NCBI RefSeq assembly: GCF_004118265.1
Contig: NZ_SDHW01000006.1
Location: 304,558-368,557, forward strand
Length of the DNA: 64,000 nt
Reading direction: 5' to 3'
From: Lacibacter luteus
GTDB lineage: Bacteria > Bacteroidota > Bacteroidia > Chitinophagales > Chitinophagaceae
The notes under the pieces are model-generated. The model ran no database searches and had not been told where the DNA came from. It saw only the letters and a list, made by a program, of their open reading frames with translations. Below are positions 18,115-27,048 of this stretch, in pieces. The position numbers and the translations under genes are program-made. Each line of letters starts with the position of its first letter. Positions within the stretch are counted from its first letter, which is position 1.

Positions 18115-19115
18115 AAAAAATCTTCATCCGCATAACTATTCTTTTAGCTGTTTTGCTTGCAGGCTATTTCATATGGTCGCTTACCGGAAGAGCTACAGAA
18201 AAAGAAAGCGGCTGGAGCAAGAACCCCGAATTCAAAGCAAGGTTTGCGTATGTTGAATATGGTGCAGACAGTAGCAAAGGAAACCTCATCGGTATACAAC
18301 CTTACCTAACAGCAGTAAATTATTCTACTGCCTATAATCTCGAAACTTCGCTACGTTTTTATTTTGAACAACTGAAACGTGAAGGTAAACTCAACAGCAA
18401 ATCAGTTGTTGTATTGCCCGAACATATTGGCACATGGTTGGTTTTGGCCAACGAAAAAGAAAGCGTGTATAAAGCTTCGTCGGTTGAGGAAGCGTTCAAA
18501 CACATTAAAACAGCCAGTTTATTCAGCTATCTCAATGGTTGGTTTAAGTCGCCGGTGCAGGATAAAAACAGTTATGCTGTTTTTCATCTTAAAGCATCAA
18601 AAATGGCAACGCAATACAAGCAGCTGTTTGCGGCTTTAGCAAAAGAATACAAATGCCGTATTGCAGCAGGCTCTCTTCTTTTACCCGATGCAGTTGTTGA
18701 TGCATCAAACAGCATTCAACCAAAACCAGGTACAGCATTGTACAATACTTTTTTTGTTTTCGATACAAGCGGAGCAATTGTACAACCTGTAACAAAACAG
18801 CCGTTAAACAATTCTGATATTCGTTCATTTACTGCAACAGGTAACTTACTGTTTGTTGCTGCAGCAAAACAAACGGTTTCTTTTGGCGAAGTAAAAGCAG
18901 CAGATCGTTATACAACTACCGACTCAGCACAAACTTATCCGTTGCACAAGGGGTATCTGGCAAGTGAAATACAGGAGGGCATTGCGCTTACATTTAACGG
19001 AAACATGTTTGATAAGCAGTTGAATGGACGTTTGCAGCTGATACAAAATAATGCTGTTACCGTTTTATCACCTGCAAACGGCAAAGGAAGAATTGTATGT
19101 TTGTGGCTGCAGTAA
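18111..19115 (+). CDS. Membrane-anchored nitrilase-fold protein, probably without the catalytic cysteine
   Basis: After an N-terminal membrane anchor (LLAVLLAGYFIWSL) the protein reads like a carbon-nitrogen hydrolase: LIGIQPYLTAVNYSTA starts the first strand, VVVLPEHIGTW carries the expected Glu, RIAAGSLLLP and ALYNTFFVFDTSGAIV are typical central strands, and VTKQPL supplies a Lys. The Cys that should follow in a GxxICYD-like motif is not present anywhere near the expected place. It may be a non-catalytic or differently acting relative. It is coupled to the membrane protein upstream. Confidence 0.6.
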   Translation: MKKIFIRITILLAVLLAGYFIWSLTGRATEKESGWSKNPEFKARFAYVEYGADSSKGNLIGIQPYLTAVNYSTAYNLETSLRFYFEQLKREGKLNSKSVVVLPEHIGTWLVLANEKESVYKASSVEEAFKHIKTASLFSYLNGWFKSPVQDKNSYAVFHLKASKMATQYKQLFAALAKEYKCRIAAGSLLLPDAVVDASNSIQPKPGTALYNTFFVFDTSGAIVQPVTKQPLNNSDIRSFTATGNLLFVAAAKQTVSFGEVKAADRYTTTDSAQTYPLHKGYLASEIQEGIALTFNGNMFDKQLNGRLQLIQNNAVTVLSPANGKGRIVCLWLQ

Positions 19116-19139
19116 ACCTCTCTGCTTTTAGTTGAACAC

Positions 19140-19484
19140 ATGCTGCCGCAACAAACTAAATCGAACTTAGTTTTTATTTTGCACTGCTTACTTACTGCAG
19201 GTGCTTATGCTGCTCCGTTTTTAATTAACTGGAAAATTCTTGTGCCGGTATTTGTTGCCACTATTCTGCAGCATGCCATCTGGGGTCGCTGCCTGCTCAA
19301 TGCCAAACATGGTTTAACAGAAGAAGATGGCAGTACTTTTTATTCGGAAGTATTGGAACGCATGGGCTTTCATCCAAACAAAGCAAAGCTTCGTTTTTTT
19401 GTACGCAAAATACTGTACACATTGCTTACTGTTATTACTTTATTGTGGCAGCTAATATTGGGTAAAGAACCACTTTGGTTTTAA
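19140..19484 (+). CDS. Small membrane protein of unknown function
   Basis: The 114 residues comprise two or three membrane helices around a polar centre ([20 protein letters not shown]). It begins 25 bases after the nitrilase-like gene and is probably the last gene of that operon. No family is recognised. Confidence 0.6.
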   Translation: MLPQQTKSNLVFILHCLLTAGAYAAPFLINWKILVPVFVATILQHAIWGRCLLNAKHGLTEEDGSTFYSEVLERMGFHPNKAKLRFFVRKILYTLLTVITLLWQLILGKEPLWF

Positions 19485-19548
19485 GAACGGCTTTACTTCT
19501 CCACTAAAAAAATTACTTTTATCTTACAACCAAACATCCACATACTGC

Positions 19549-20610
19549 ATGCTCGTTAAAACCTTTGGAAGCGCTGTTTACGGTGTAAACGCCATCACCA
19601 TTACCGTTGAGGTAAATGTGAGCAATGGTCAGAAATTTTTTATGGTAGGTTTACCCGACAGTGCTGTTAAAGAAAGCGAACAGCGTATTGAAAGTGCATT
19701 AAAAACATCGGGCTATTTTTTCCCCCGCACCAAAGTAATCGTCAACCTTGCCCCTGCCGATATTCGTAAAACAGGTACAGCATTCGACTTGCCCATTGCC
19801 GTTAGTATTCTTGGTGCTACGGAGCAGGTGCCTAATCCGGAAAAGTTAAGTGAATATGTCATCATGGGCGAGTTAAGTCTCGATGGCAGTATTCAACCCA
19901 TTAAAGGAGCGTTGCCCATTGCCATACAGGCACGCAAAGAAAACTTTAAAGGATTGATTGTTCCCAAACAAAATGCACGTGAAGCAGGAATGGTGAACAA
20001 CCTTAACGTGTATGGTGTAGAGCATATACGTGATGTAATAAACTTTTTTGCAGATGAGCAAACGCTGCAGCCTGTTGTTGTAAATACAAGAGAAGAATTT
20101 TTTCATGCACAATACGATTTTGAATTTGATTTCAGCGATGTAAAAGGTCAGCAAAATATTAAACGTGCATTGGAAATTGCAGCTGCAGGAAGTCATAATG
20201 CAATATTGATCGGCCCGCCCGGTGCAGGTAAAACCATGCTTGCAAAACGTTTGCCTACCATACTTCCGCCATTGAGTTTGCAGGAAGCATTGGAAACAAC
20301 AAAAATTCACAGCGTAGCAGGTAAGCTGCCGGAAAATGCAACACTTATTTCCAAACGGCCGTTTCGTTCGCCTCATCATACCATCAGCGATGTTGCCTTG
20401 GTTGGCGGCGGCGGCAATCCGCAACCCGGCGAAATTTCGTTGGCACATAACGGTGTTTTGTTTTTAGATGAGTTACCCGAATTTAAACGCACAGTGTTGG
20501 AAGTAATGCGTCAGCCAATGGAAGAAAGAAGAGTAACTATTTCAAGAGCAAAAATTGCACTCGACTTTCCGGCATCGTTCATGCTTATTTCATCAATGAA
20601 TCCATGCTGA
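19549..20610 (+). pseudogene. comM: comM (YifB-type AAA ATPase), 5' two thirds, interrupted by a mobile element
   Basis: ComM is a hexameric helicase that aids branch migration during natural transformation; it is normally about 510 residues. Here 353 residues are present: the N-terminal S5-fold domain ([16 protein letters not shown]), Walker A GPPGAGKT (222-229), [17 protein letters not shown] and Walker [10 protein letters not shown]. The protein then ends as SSMNPC followed by TGA, exactly inside the conserved NPCPCG motif. The rest of the gene is not in the window and should lie at the right end of the element. The stop codon comes from element DNA. Without the lid and C-terminal region it is very likely inactive. 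Confidence 0.92.
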
Positions 20611-22087
20611 CGTGTTGCTTATTTCCGCCATTTTGAGAAAGTTGGAGGGGTGTGGGGAGGTATGATAAGGAGAGATTTATCGTATCAGTATCAACTTCAA
20701 TGCGTTCTGTAATAGTTTCAACGATTGAGCGCCGCTCTTCAAAAGGAAGCTGTTTCCAGTTGTTATATAGGTCTTTTGCTTCTTCAATTACCGTGCTGGT
20801 TGATAAGCTATGAATTCGGATGAAATCAATTTCAGCCTCCAGTTCAGGTATCTCAGATTCTATTTGTCGTAGCCTGGTCTGAACAGGAGCATAAAACGTT
20901 GCAAAGTCATCCTTGGACAGCTCACCTGATCCTCGCATGTCTATGTGCATTTCAAGCTTCTTAAGAAGTCCAGTGTATTCAGCACGGATTGCTTTCAAAA
21001 GGCTTTCTTTTTCCTGAATCAAACTGTCACTTTTATGTTGAGCAGATTCCACGTCGATATCAGACAACAAAAACTCCTTTAGCTGTTCATGATAAATATC
21101 ATCAAGGTCTGATGCATCAATTTTTCGTTTACAAGACTTGCATTTGTAGACAGGTGTTTCGGTATAGACATACATTTTGTTACCACAGGTACAATAGACA
21201 AACCCAGCAAGCAGATGCACAGCTCTCGGACCTACTTTGTTTCGTTTACGATGCTGCCCTTCTAAAATCGCATTACACTCATTCCAAAGCTCCTCAGATA
21301 CAATTGCTGGACATGGATGCTCTATCCACTCCGATTTCGGTTTAATTACCCATTGTTTCCCTTCTCCTAATGATTTTGTATAATTCGCCCGACGTATCCC
21401 TTTAGCTGTTGGATCTTTGATTAAACGTTCAACCGTTGTATCTGAAAATTTGGCTCCATTCCTGGTTCGATACCCTTTTTCATTAAGCTCAGTTGCAGTT
21501 GCCTTCTTTCGTTTAGTTTTTAAAAAGACTTCATATAACAGCTTTCGTACTGGTGCTTCAGATTCATCAATTATAAGTTGCTTCCCTTCCCATTTATATC
21601 CAAATGTTGCTTGTCCTCCCAGCGGCTTTTGCAGCATTGCACGAATTGGAACTGATTTCGCAACCCGATCCGCAATCTCTTCCCGCTCCCATTGCGCCAT
21701 TGCAGCAATCACTGTGAAAAATAAACGGCCTGCAGGTGTTGAAGTATCAATTGCCTCAGCAAGTGAAATCAAGTCAGCGTTATAGGATCGAAATATTTCA
21801 GAAATTTCTAAAAGCTCTTTGGTGTTCCTGGCTAATCGAGCAAGTTTTGAAAAAATTATACCGGAAATAACACCGCTTTTGATGTCTTGCAACATCCGTT
21901 TAGTTTCAAGATATTCGAGAATTGATTTTCCTGATACCGCATCAAGCCTATAGATTGTAACAACATTCCAACCTTTTGCGTCTGCATACAATCTCGCACG
22001 TTTTTCATGATGCTCGGGGCTTTCATCTTGTACTTGAAAATCGGTGCTAACCCGAATCCAGATTCCAATATTCTTTTGTTTTTCCAT
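20585..22087 (-). CDS. Large serine recombinase (integrase) of the element
   Basis: The 500-residue protein has an N-terminal resolvase domain with catalytic Ser14 (WIRVST), the [15 protein letters not shown] helix and [13 protein letters not shown], a central recombinase domain ([31 protein letters not shown]), a zinc ribbon with CTCG and CKSC pairs, and a long coiled coil. It would integrate and excise the element at attachment sites without needing repeats longer than a few bases. It sits at the very edge of the element, and its last six codons and stop (20585-20604) are made of comM target DNA, so the C terminus must differ in the excised circle. Confidence 0.93.
   Translation of the reverse strand: MEKQKNIGIWIRVSTDFQVQDESPEHHEKRARLYADAKGWNVVTIYRLDAVSGKSILEYLETKRMLQDIKSGVISGIIFSKLARLARNTKELLEISEIFRSYNADLISLAEAIDTSTPAGRLFFTVIAAMAQWEREEIADRVAKSVPIRAMLQKPLGGQATFGYKWEGKQLIIDESEAPVRKLLYEVFLKTKRKKATATELNEKGYRTRNGAKFSDTTVERLIKDPTAKGIRRANYTKSLGEGKQWVIKPKSEWIEHPCPAIVSEELWNECNAILEGQHRKRNKVGPRAVHLLAGFVYCTCGNKMYVYTETPVYKCKSCKRKIDASDLDDIYHEQLKEFLLSDIDVESAQHKSDSLIQEKESLLKAIRAEYTGLLKKLEMHIDMRGSGELSKDDFATFYAPVQTRLRQIESEIPELEAEIDFIRIHSLSTSTVIEEAKDLYNNWKQLPFEERRSIVETITERIEVDTDTINLSLSYLPTPLQLSQNGGNKQHVSMDSLMK
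20600..20612. other. Left attachment-site junction of the mobile element in comM
   Basis: Host comM sequence coding for MNPC runs to about 20607, and the expected continuation CCCTGCGGC is replaced by TGACGTGTT. The junction must lie within a few bases of 20605-20608; the exact core cannot be fixed without the right end. Confidence 0.7.
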
Positions 22088-22210
22088 AGTTTACCGCTTT
22101 CAATAAAGTTACAAAAATGAAGCTCATTTTACTAATAATATTAGCTCTCACTTTGAATTATTCAACAATGTTTTAATTAGTATCTTTTGCTCCCAAAAAT
22201 CACTAACGTT

Positions 22211-22933
22211 ATGACTTCATACCACAAACAAACACCTATCACTTCTTACACGGTTGATAAAAATGTAATTGAGCACCTTGAAGAATATTTAAAAAATAAC
22301 GTATTTGATATATTAAATCTTGAATCAAACGGTTCTGGATACCGAGATAAAAGTGATTTTAGCATTACTCTTCACGATTCAAATGGAATTGAAAAATATG
22401 CATCAATTAAAGAATGCAAGCTCCCTCTTTTCAGAAATGACATCAAAGGAATTACTATTGAACAACAGATATACATTGACCACAAAGAGTTAAAAGTATC
22501 CTTGCGGTTTGGTGACAAGCAAGAGAATTCTGATTTAGCTATTAGCTTAACAGACGATAATGCCAGAGAAAAAGTATCTGCCTTAGAACAAGGCATGTAT
22601 CTAATACTTAATAGTTATAAAAATATCAACAAAGTATTTTACCCTCCTCAGATAATCACCACAATGCTAATATTCGGAGGCTTTTTCAGCGGTATTTTGG
22701 CTTTGAATAGCGACTACACTACAAAAGCAAGGCTTCTTTTCGGAGTGACCTTTTTTTCAATTGCCTTTTATTGTGTAATTATCCCCTCTTTGTTTAAAAC
22801 ATTTAGTTCATTTGATACAAACAAGCAAAAACAGTTGGACAAATGGTTTACCTGGCTTATTTCAGCTTTCCTTGGATTCTTAGTATTCAGTACTGTGCTT
22901 ACAGAATTCAGAAGAAAAATTTGGGGATTTTAA
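22211..22933 (+). CDS. Membrane protein of unknown function
   Basis: The ATG at 22211 starts a 240-residue protein; a TTG eight codons earlier is possible. The first 150 residues are soluble and mixed alpha/beta (KYASIKECKLPLFRND, IYIDHKELKVSLRFGD), followed by four hydrophobic helices at the C terminus in two pairs. No family is recognised. It faces away from the recombinase and ends at the terminator 22956-22990, so it is a single-gene unit at the element border, a position often used by regulators of excision or by cargo. Confidence 0.6.
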   Translation: MTSYHKQTPITSYTVDKNVIEHLEEYLKNNVFDILNLESNGSGYRDKSDFSITLHDSNGIEKYASIKECKLPLFRNDIKGITIEQQIYIDHKELKVSLRFGDKQENSDLAISLTDDNAREKVSALEQGMYLILNSYKNINKVFYPPQIITTMLIFGGFFSGILALNSDYTTKARLLFGVTFFSIAFYCVIIPSLFKTFSSFDTNKQKQLDKWFTWLISAFLGFLVFSTVLTEFRRKIWGF

Positions 22934-22955
22934 TTTTTTGCTTTGTTTTTTTTAT

Positions 22956-22990
22956 AAGCTGGCACAGTACATACTGTGTCAGCTTTTTTA
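22956..22990 (+). terminator. Rho-independent terminator
   Basis: AAGCTGGCACAG (22956-22967) pairs with CTGTGTCAGCTT (22974-22985), with a T-run after it. It ends the membrane protein gene at 22933. Confidence 0.8.
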
Positions 22991-23003
22991 CTTCTTAAAA
23001 AAA

Positions 23004-23020
23004 CGGGAGCAATGCTCCCG
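23004..23020 (-). terminator. Rho-independent terminator of ssb
   Basis: CGGGAGC / GCTCCCG with a three-base loop; on the minus strand it is followed by seven T. It lies 13 bases after the ssb stop. Confidence 0.75.
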
Positions 23021-23032
23021 GTTTAACTCCAC

Positions 23033-23404
23033 TCAAAAAGGAAGATCCTCTGAAACCTCTTCCTTCTTTGGTATTGAAGCAGCGACATTATTCTTCATTG
23101 TCTGATGAATTTTAATGGCATTCACATGAAGTATCAACGATGCTTTCGCCTCTCCTTGCATAGTGGTATATGCATTCACACCAATTCTTCCATCGAGTTC
23201 AACCAGTGTTCCTTTAGTTAACCGTTCTGCCAACTGCATATTTATCCAATAGGAACAGTTGTAGTAGGTAGTGATGGTAGCGGCTTTGTCTGCACCTTTG
23301 GGTTTATAGTAGTCATTGACTGCCACCGTGAAGTTCAATACTTTCCGTTCATCTTTTAGTGTGTTGATGAGGCCATTCTTTGTTAATCGTCCAATGATAA
23401 TCAT
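23033..23404 (-). CDS. ssb: Single-stranded DNA-binding protein of the element
   Basis: The 123-residue protein has the OB-fold of SSB (IIIGRLTKNGLINTL, VLNFTVAVNDYY, YYNCSYWINMQLAERL, GTLVELDGRIGVNAYTT) and the acidic C-terminal tip EDLPF that recruits partner proteins. Element-borne SSBs protect transferred single strands; the chromosomal ssb is presumably elsewhere. It is shorter than the usual 150-180 because the linker is brief. It is the second gene of the element on the minus strand after two small upstream ORFs. Confidence 0.92.
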   Translation of the reverse strand: MIIIGRLTKNGLINTLKDERKVLNFTVAVNDYYKPKGADKAATITTYYNCSYWINMQLAERLTKGTLVELDGRIGVNAYTTMQGEAKASLILHVNAIKIHQTMKNNVAASIPKKEEVSEDLPF

Positions 23405-23442
23405 ACCTGTCTATTTTAAAAGTGAGAAAATGAAATGTTCTG

Positions 23443-23691
23443 TTATTGAAAAAGAGTGAGTGACTTTGTGTTGATGCTTGGTTGTTGCTTTGATAAACTA
23501 TGCCGCTTTACCAAATAAAACACGGTGATGTCTTCTGTTTGGAGGATGACCCATGCTGCCTCAACTGCTAAAGAACGAATACTTCGTTTGTAGTGTGACC
23601 GTTCTTGTTTCTGTTTGAGGGCATGGGGTTTCCGCTTCTGAATCTCCCATGACAGGTGCATGAGTTTTGATAATAGGATTGTACGCTTCAT
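23443..23691 (-). CDS. Small element protein of unknown function
   Basis: From the ATG at 23691 the gene encodes 82 residues, very basic in the first half (EIQKRKPHALKQKQERSHYK) and ending in a hydrophobic strand (AAWVILQTEDITVFYLVKR). The arrangement resembles small SH3-like proteins often found next to ssb genes on Bacteroidota mobile elements, judged from memory only. Its stop is 39 bases before the ssb start, so both are probably in one transcript. Confidence 0.55.
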   Translation of the reverse strand: MKRTILLSKLMHLSWEIQKRKPHALKQKQERSHYKRSIRSLAVEAAWVILQTEDITVFYLVKRHSLSKQQPSINTKSLTLFQ

Positions 23692-24043
23692 ACTAAAAAT
23701 TGAGTGGTTAAAAAATACCGGCTTCGCCTGATTACTGCCAGCCTTAGGCACCCATTATTGAAGCGTGGAACGGAAGAGCAAGGTTTGTAGGAAAAAATAC
23801 AACTTGAGCTAACAAGGTAGATTCAAATGAAAGTGGAGATTTTTTGCGTCGCAACCCAACGGGCATGACCTTGCCTGACAACTGTGTGAAGGAAATAGCT
23901 TTGTCGGCGGCTGGCGGGATTTAAGTCAATAAGAAAACAATGCAGTTACTTCTAAGAATATTCTCGTATCATTCTTTCTCATAGTGCGGTTGCATGTAGG
24001 TTTCTTCAATTAAAATAAAGCGGCAGTAGAGAAAAATGACACA
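23692..24043. other. Non-coding stretch of higher GC
   Basis: No convincing ORF on either strand. The base composition (for example GTCGGCGGCTGGCGGGAT near 23910) is richer in G and C than the flanking genes, which may point to a structured RNA or a transfer-origin region, but I see no clear long hairpin. Confidence 0.35.
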
Positions 24044-24514
24044 TCAAATAAACGTCTTAGTAATACTTAAGATTTCTTCTATGATTTTAAATATGTTTTG
24101 CAGCCACTTCGGAAGCTTATTTATCAATGCCTGTATGCTTCCCAATACTGTTTGTGCTGTATCAATCTGATCAACAGGTTTGATCTCATTTAGATAACTC
24201 GGAAATTCAATGTCAGGAGAATAATACGGAAAACGGGTATTAAAGAACTGCATTTCAGCATACAGCAAATCAAGTGCATCAATTTGGTTTTTTGACTCTG
24301 TTTCCTCTTCTGTACGTTGTACAGATTTGATGATTTCTGTTGTGAAAGTATATCTTTCGTTTTCTAATAAGAGGTCAAACGTTTGGGAGAGTAAATCGTC
24401 GAATTGACCAAGTCCACGAATTTCCTTCTGTGGCAAAAGATTTTCAATCATCACGTTTGTATTCAAAAAATACCGTTCAGTTTCCTCTGCAAAGGATTCG
24501 TATGAAACTACCAT
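24044..24514 (-). CDS. Small alpha-helical protein of unknown function
   Basis: The 156-residue protein is acidic and mostly helical. The N-terminal part (NVMIENLLPQKEIRGLGQFDDLLSQ, seen in two halves) looks like a soluble helical bundle, and the C-terminal 30 residues are amphipathic (LPKWLQNIFKIIEEILSITK). There is no signal peptide and no recognised motif. It stands between two long non-coding stretches of the element. Confidence 0.55.
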   Translation of the reverse strand: MVVSYESFAEETERYFLNTNVMIENLLPQKEIRGLGQFDDLLSQTFDLLLENERYTFTTEIIKSVQRTEEETESKNQIDALDLLYAEMQFFNTRFPYYSPDIEFPSYLNEIKPVDQIDTAQTVLGSIQALINKLPKWLQNIFKIIEEILSITKTFI

Positions 24515-25188
24515 AGTTTTTCTGTTTAATCATATAAGATAAATACAAAATCTGTGTTTTGCAACAGTGGTTTTCCGGTAAAGGAGCCTTCAGCAAAAAA
24601 GAAGCAGAGCATTTGCCAAAAGCTTTTGGCAATGAAGCCAGGCCGGCCCAGCGAGCCGAACAAAGACACCGAAGAGATGCAAGAACGAAGGTGGCTGCGA
24701 GCCCCCACCAAAAGCTGGAATAAACAGCAATGCAATTGCGGATGACAGCATCCTTGAAAGATTAAAGAACATCATTTCCTTTCCTCTGAAATCTGCACGA
24801 GGCAAGGATACGAGAGCATGCAAATAATGAAATGGTTTATACATGCGCTCTTATCCGCAGTTGCAGTGGGGAGCAACGGCTCGCCTAATTATTGGAAGCG
24901 GCTGGATGTACAGCTTCTTGACGGAATGATCCATACGAAGTGCTGCATGGTGAAAGGAGTATGCTTTGGCAATTGCTTATCATGGCGAATGTGGGAAGCA
25001 TTGAATTGTGCTGTGGATACATATTCGCTGATACGCATACTGTGTGTTGGCTACGACTGGAACCAAGCATAAACGGAGTATGGCGAGATACATGACGGAA
25101 AGATGCTGTACAGACAGAGGGAGCTTCCCGAACAAAGAACTGATTGAGCTGCAAAAAACATGACAGACATGCGCAGCATCCTTTATGG
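24515..25188. other. Long non-coding region with a 20-base palindrome
   Basis: About 670 bases with several overlapping ORFs on both strands, none with a convincing protein-like pattern; all contain many Cys/Trp/His codons at random. The region includes a 20-base perfect palindrome (24613-24632) and a GGCCGGCC site just after it. It could hold an origin of transfer, a replication control region or a structured RNA; nothing decides between these. Confidence 0.4.
24613..24632. repeat. 20-base perfect palindrome
   Basis: TTGCCAAAAGCTTTTGGCAA reads the same on both strands. It is a candidate binding site for a dimeric protein in the non-coding region. Confidence 0.6.
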
Positions 25189-25297
25189 CAAAAGATGTGT
25201 TGCGATTCCATCAAAGTAAATAAACAAATGAATGCATCTCGTCTTTTGGTCTGGCGTGTTGTTTGCCGAAACAGTTCTTTGGGAGTCCTTTTTACCG
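25189..25297. repeat. ~110-bp direct repeat, copy A
   Basis: This stretch is repeated in the same orientation at 37068-37178 with roughly nine of ten bases identical, including an unbroken match of more than 30 bases around GTCTTTTGGTCTGGCGTGTT. Both copies sit just beyond the stop codon of the last minus-strand gene of a module. Confidence 0.9.
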
Positions 25298-25312
25298 TGC
25301 AATCAAATTCCA

Positions 25313-25498
25313 TTACTCACCATCAGGTTCAGGTCCTTCGCTTTCTGGTTTTGACTCTGCTATCGATCCTGCCGGAGGAGCTGGAGGAGTCCAACCAAAA
25401 TCGGGGATATATGATTCATTTAAATCTGGTTTAGCACCTTTGTTAATATCAATATCACGCTCATTTGTGCGTTCTGGCTTCTTTAATTTATCGTCCAT
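25313..25498 (-). CDS. Small proline-rich acidic protein
   Basis: The 61-residue protein has no membrane segment and is rich in Pro, Asp and Glu (PDFGWTPPAPPAGSIAESKP). It is likely unstructured. Its start is two bases after the stop of the two-helix membrane protein upstream, so the pair is translationally coupled and probably works together. I know similar pairs of a two-helix membrane protein with a tiny Pro-rich partner only as uncharacterised genes. Confidence 0.55.
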   Translation of the reverse strand: MDDKLKKPERTNERDIDINKGAKPDLNESYIPDFGWTPPAPPAGSIAESKPESEGPEPDGE

Positions 25499-25500
25499 AA

Positions 25501-26010
25501 TTAAACTTTTTGAGGGTTTATTTCAATATTGTAAAACGTTCTTAAAAATATTTTCATACGCAAGTTAGCTTTGTGCTCAATTTCTCTTGAGGTTGTAAAC
25601 AAAAGATCATCTGAGAAATTCAGTACTGAAGCATACGATTTGTTAAACTGAAAATATTGCTCCTGAATTTCATCTTCTGTTAATTTGCCCCGATTGGCTT
25701 TATTCCAAAAATCTTCAAATTCAATATTCAGAATATCAACGTGTAAACTTTTCGCATTAAGCTCTTTTACAAGTTTGTGGTAAGGGAAAAAAGGTTTAAT
25801 GGTCATAATCACCTGTGATGTTGCGATAAGACATCCCCATATTAGTGGATACTTTTGCCATACAGCCCATGCAGCGATACTGCCTGAAGATGTTAATGCC
25901 AGAAATATATTAATGTTTCTATCCCAAATCTGGTACTTCTGGACGAGTAGGCCAAGTACAAACGCCTTGAATTTCATATTACAAAAAGTCGCCCATATCC
26001 TATTAACCAT
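25501..26010 (-). CDS. Two-helix membrane protein, SLATT-like
   Basis: The 169 residues contain two adjacent membrane helices (INIFLALTSSGSIAAWAVW and YPLIWGCLIATSQVIMTI) with a long cytoplasmic helical tail (HVDILNIEFEDFWNKANRG). This layout resembles SLATT-type membrane effectors found in conflict systems, but I cannot confirm membership. It is followed by the small Pro-rich gene. The second in-frame ATG (codon 12) would also be a reasonable start. Confidence 0.55.
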   Translation of the reverse strand: MVNRIWATFCNMKFKAFVLGLLVQKYQIWDRNINIFLALTSSGSIAAWAVWQKYPLIWGCLIATSQVIMTIKPFFPYHKLVKELNAKSLHVDILNIEFEDFWNKANRGKLTEDEIQEQYFQFNKSYASVLNFSDDLLFTTSREIEHKANLRMKIFLRTFYNIEINPQKV

Positions 26011-26039
26011 AATGTGTGCTCATTGTTTTGTGTAAGGAT

Positions 26040-26471
26040 TTATTTGCTGTTAAAGGCAGCCGGCAGATCTTTAATATTTAAAACTTTATACTGACTGCTA
26101 ACAACTTTAAATTTATAGGTCATGCCATAAGCAACACATACCTTCACGATATAACGTCCCTCTTTTACTTTCGAGAAATAATAGATACCCGCATCGTTTG
26201 TTGAGGTAACGATGGCATTCAATTTTTGTAATTGAATTTTATCATCCCCGTAGAAAAAAAAGTTATCGCTGATTTTTTCTGTCGTGGGATTCCTTGGAAA
26301 AAGTATAACCTTAACTCCTTTTGCAGGTACAGGCTTGGACGTATTGATACCAGTATGCAATACTCTTCCCTGAATTAGCTGCGCTTGAGTAGTGGTCGCT
26401 CCAAAAAGCATAGCAAAAAAACAACCGAAAAGGGCTGTTTTAATTATCATCCTGGACATGAGTTGTATCAT
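26040..26471 (-). CDS. Secreted small beta-sandwich protein
   Basis: The protein has a signal peptide (KTALFGCFFAMLFGATTTQAQ) seen in two pieces, then about 110 residues resembling a carboxypeptidase-regulatory or Cna-B fold (IQGRVLHTGINTSKPVPAKGV, IVTSTNDAGIYYFSKVKEG). Such domains bind or present partners at the cell surface. Three ATGs compete for the start (26471, 26459, 26450). The 5' end overlaps the preceding membrane-protein gene by up to 32 bases, so the two are coupled. Confidence 0.6.
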   Translation of the reverse strand: MIQLMSRMIIKTALFGCFFAMLFGATTTQAQLIQGRVLHTGINTSKPVPAKGVKVILFPRNPTTEKISDNFFFYGDDKIQLQKLNAIVTSTNDAGIYYFSKVKEGRYIVKVCVAYGMTYKFKVVSSQYKVLNIKDLPAAFNSK

Positions 26472-27033
26472 TATTATTTGTGTTCAGAAATGTTGACGGT
26501 TTCAAAATAATTGCCGGATATGTTGCGAACTTATCATCATAGTCCATCTCCCAATATTTCTTTTCTTTCTTTTTACCTGATTTGTAATCCAACGGTTCAA
26601 GTGGTTGCGTTACAAAGCTGTCGGCCATAATCTGGAGTGTTGGAAAAATGATGTTGCTTTCTCCTTTTCTTTCTCCTACAACCTGCACTTGAAAAGCCCC
26701 ATTCTGTATTCCGGTTGTTGGCACAAATGAAATTTTCGGGTTATAAAATTGTGGTATAATACGGCCATCTTTCTCCTGCAAGACTGTTCCTTTGATTGTC
26801 CAAACTTCATACATAGAGCCTTTACACTTTATCAGGGTATACATAAAAGGTATTGCCGTTATGAAAAGGAGAAAATATCCGGCAAACGCACCGCTCAGAT
26901 TAATTTTCAACCCTCTAAACGGGCCACCTACGGCAGCTCGCTCCGGAAGTAATTTAAAAAATAGAAATGCCGGAATAATTGGTAACAAAAACCAGAGGCA
27001 TAAATACAGAACAGTACTATTGAATATCGACAT
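26440..27033 (-). CDS. Membrane-anchored protein of unknown function
   Basis: The 197-residue protein has two membrane helices in the first 70 residues (TVLYLCLWFLLPIIPAFLF and AGYFLLFITAIPFMYTLIK), followed by a soluble domain of about 120 residues with beta-strand character (FQVQVVGERKGESNIIFPTL). It lies between the 225-residue protein and the secreted protein in a same-strand run (29949 to 26040) and appears to belong to the protease-nuclease module. No family is recognised. Confidence 0.55.
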   Translation of the reverse strand: MSIFNSTVLYLCLWFLLPIIPAFLFFKLLPERAAVGGPFRGLKINLSGAFAGYFLLFITAIPFMYTLIKCKGSMYEVWTIKGTVLQEKDGRIIPQFYNPKISFVPTTGIQNGAFQVQVVGERKGESNIIFPTLQIMADSFVTQPLEPLDYKSGKKKEKKYWEMDYDDKFATYPAIILKPSTFLNTNNNDTTHVQDDN

Positions 27034-27048
27034 AAAGCATCGTTTTGC

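Noticed and set aside
24818..25313. Overlapping frames of 84 codons (plus) and 142 codons (minus) in the non-coding region
   Set aside because: Both are rich in Cys, Trp and His in a random way, overlap each other and run into repeat copy A; no protein pattern on either strand.
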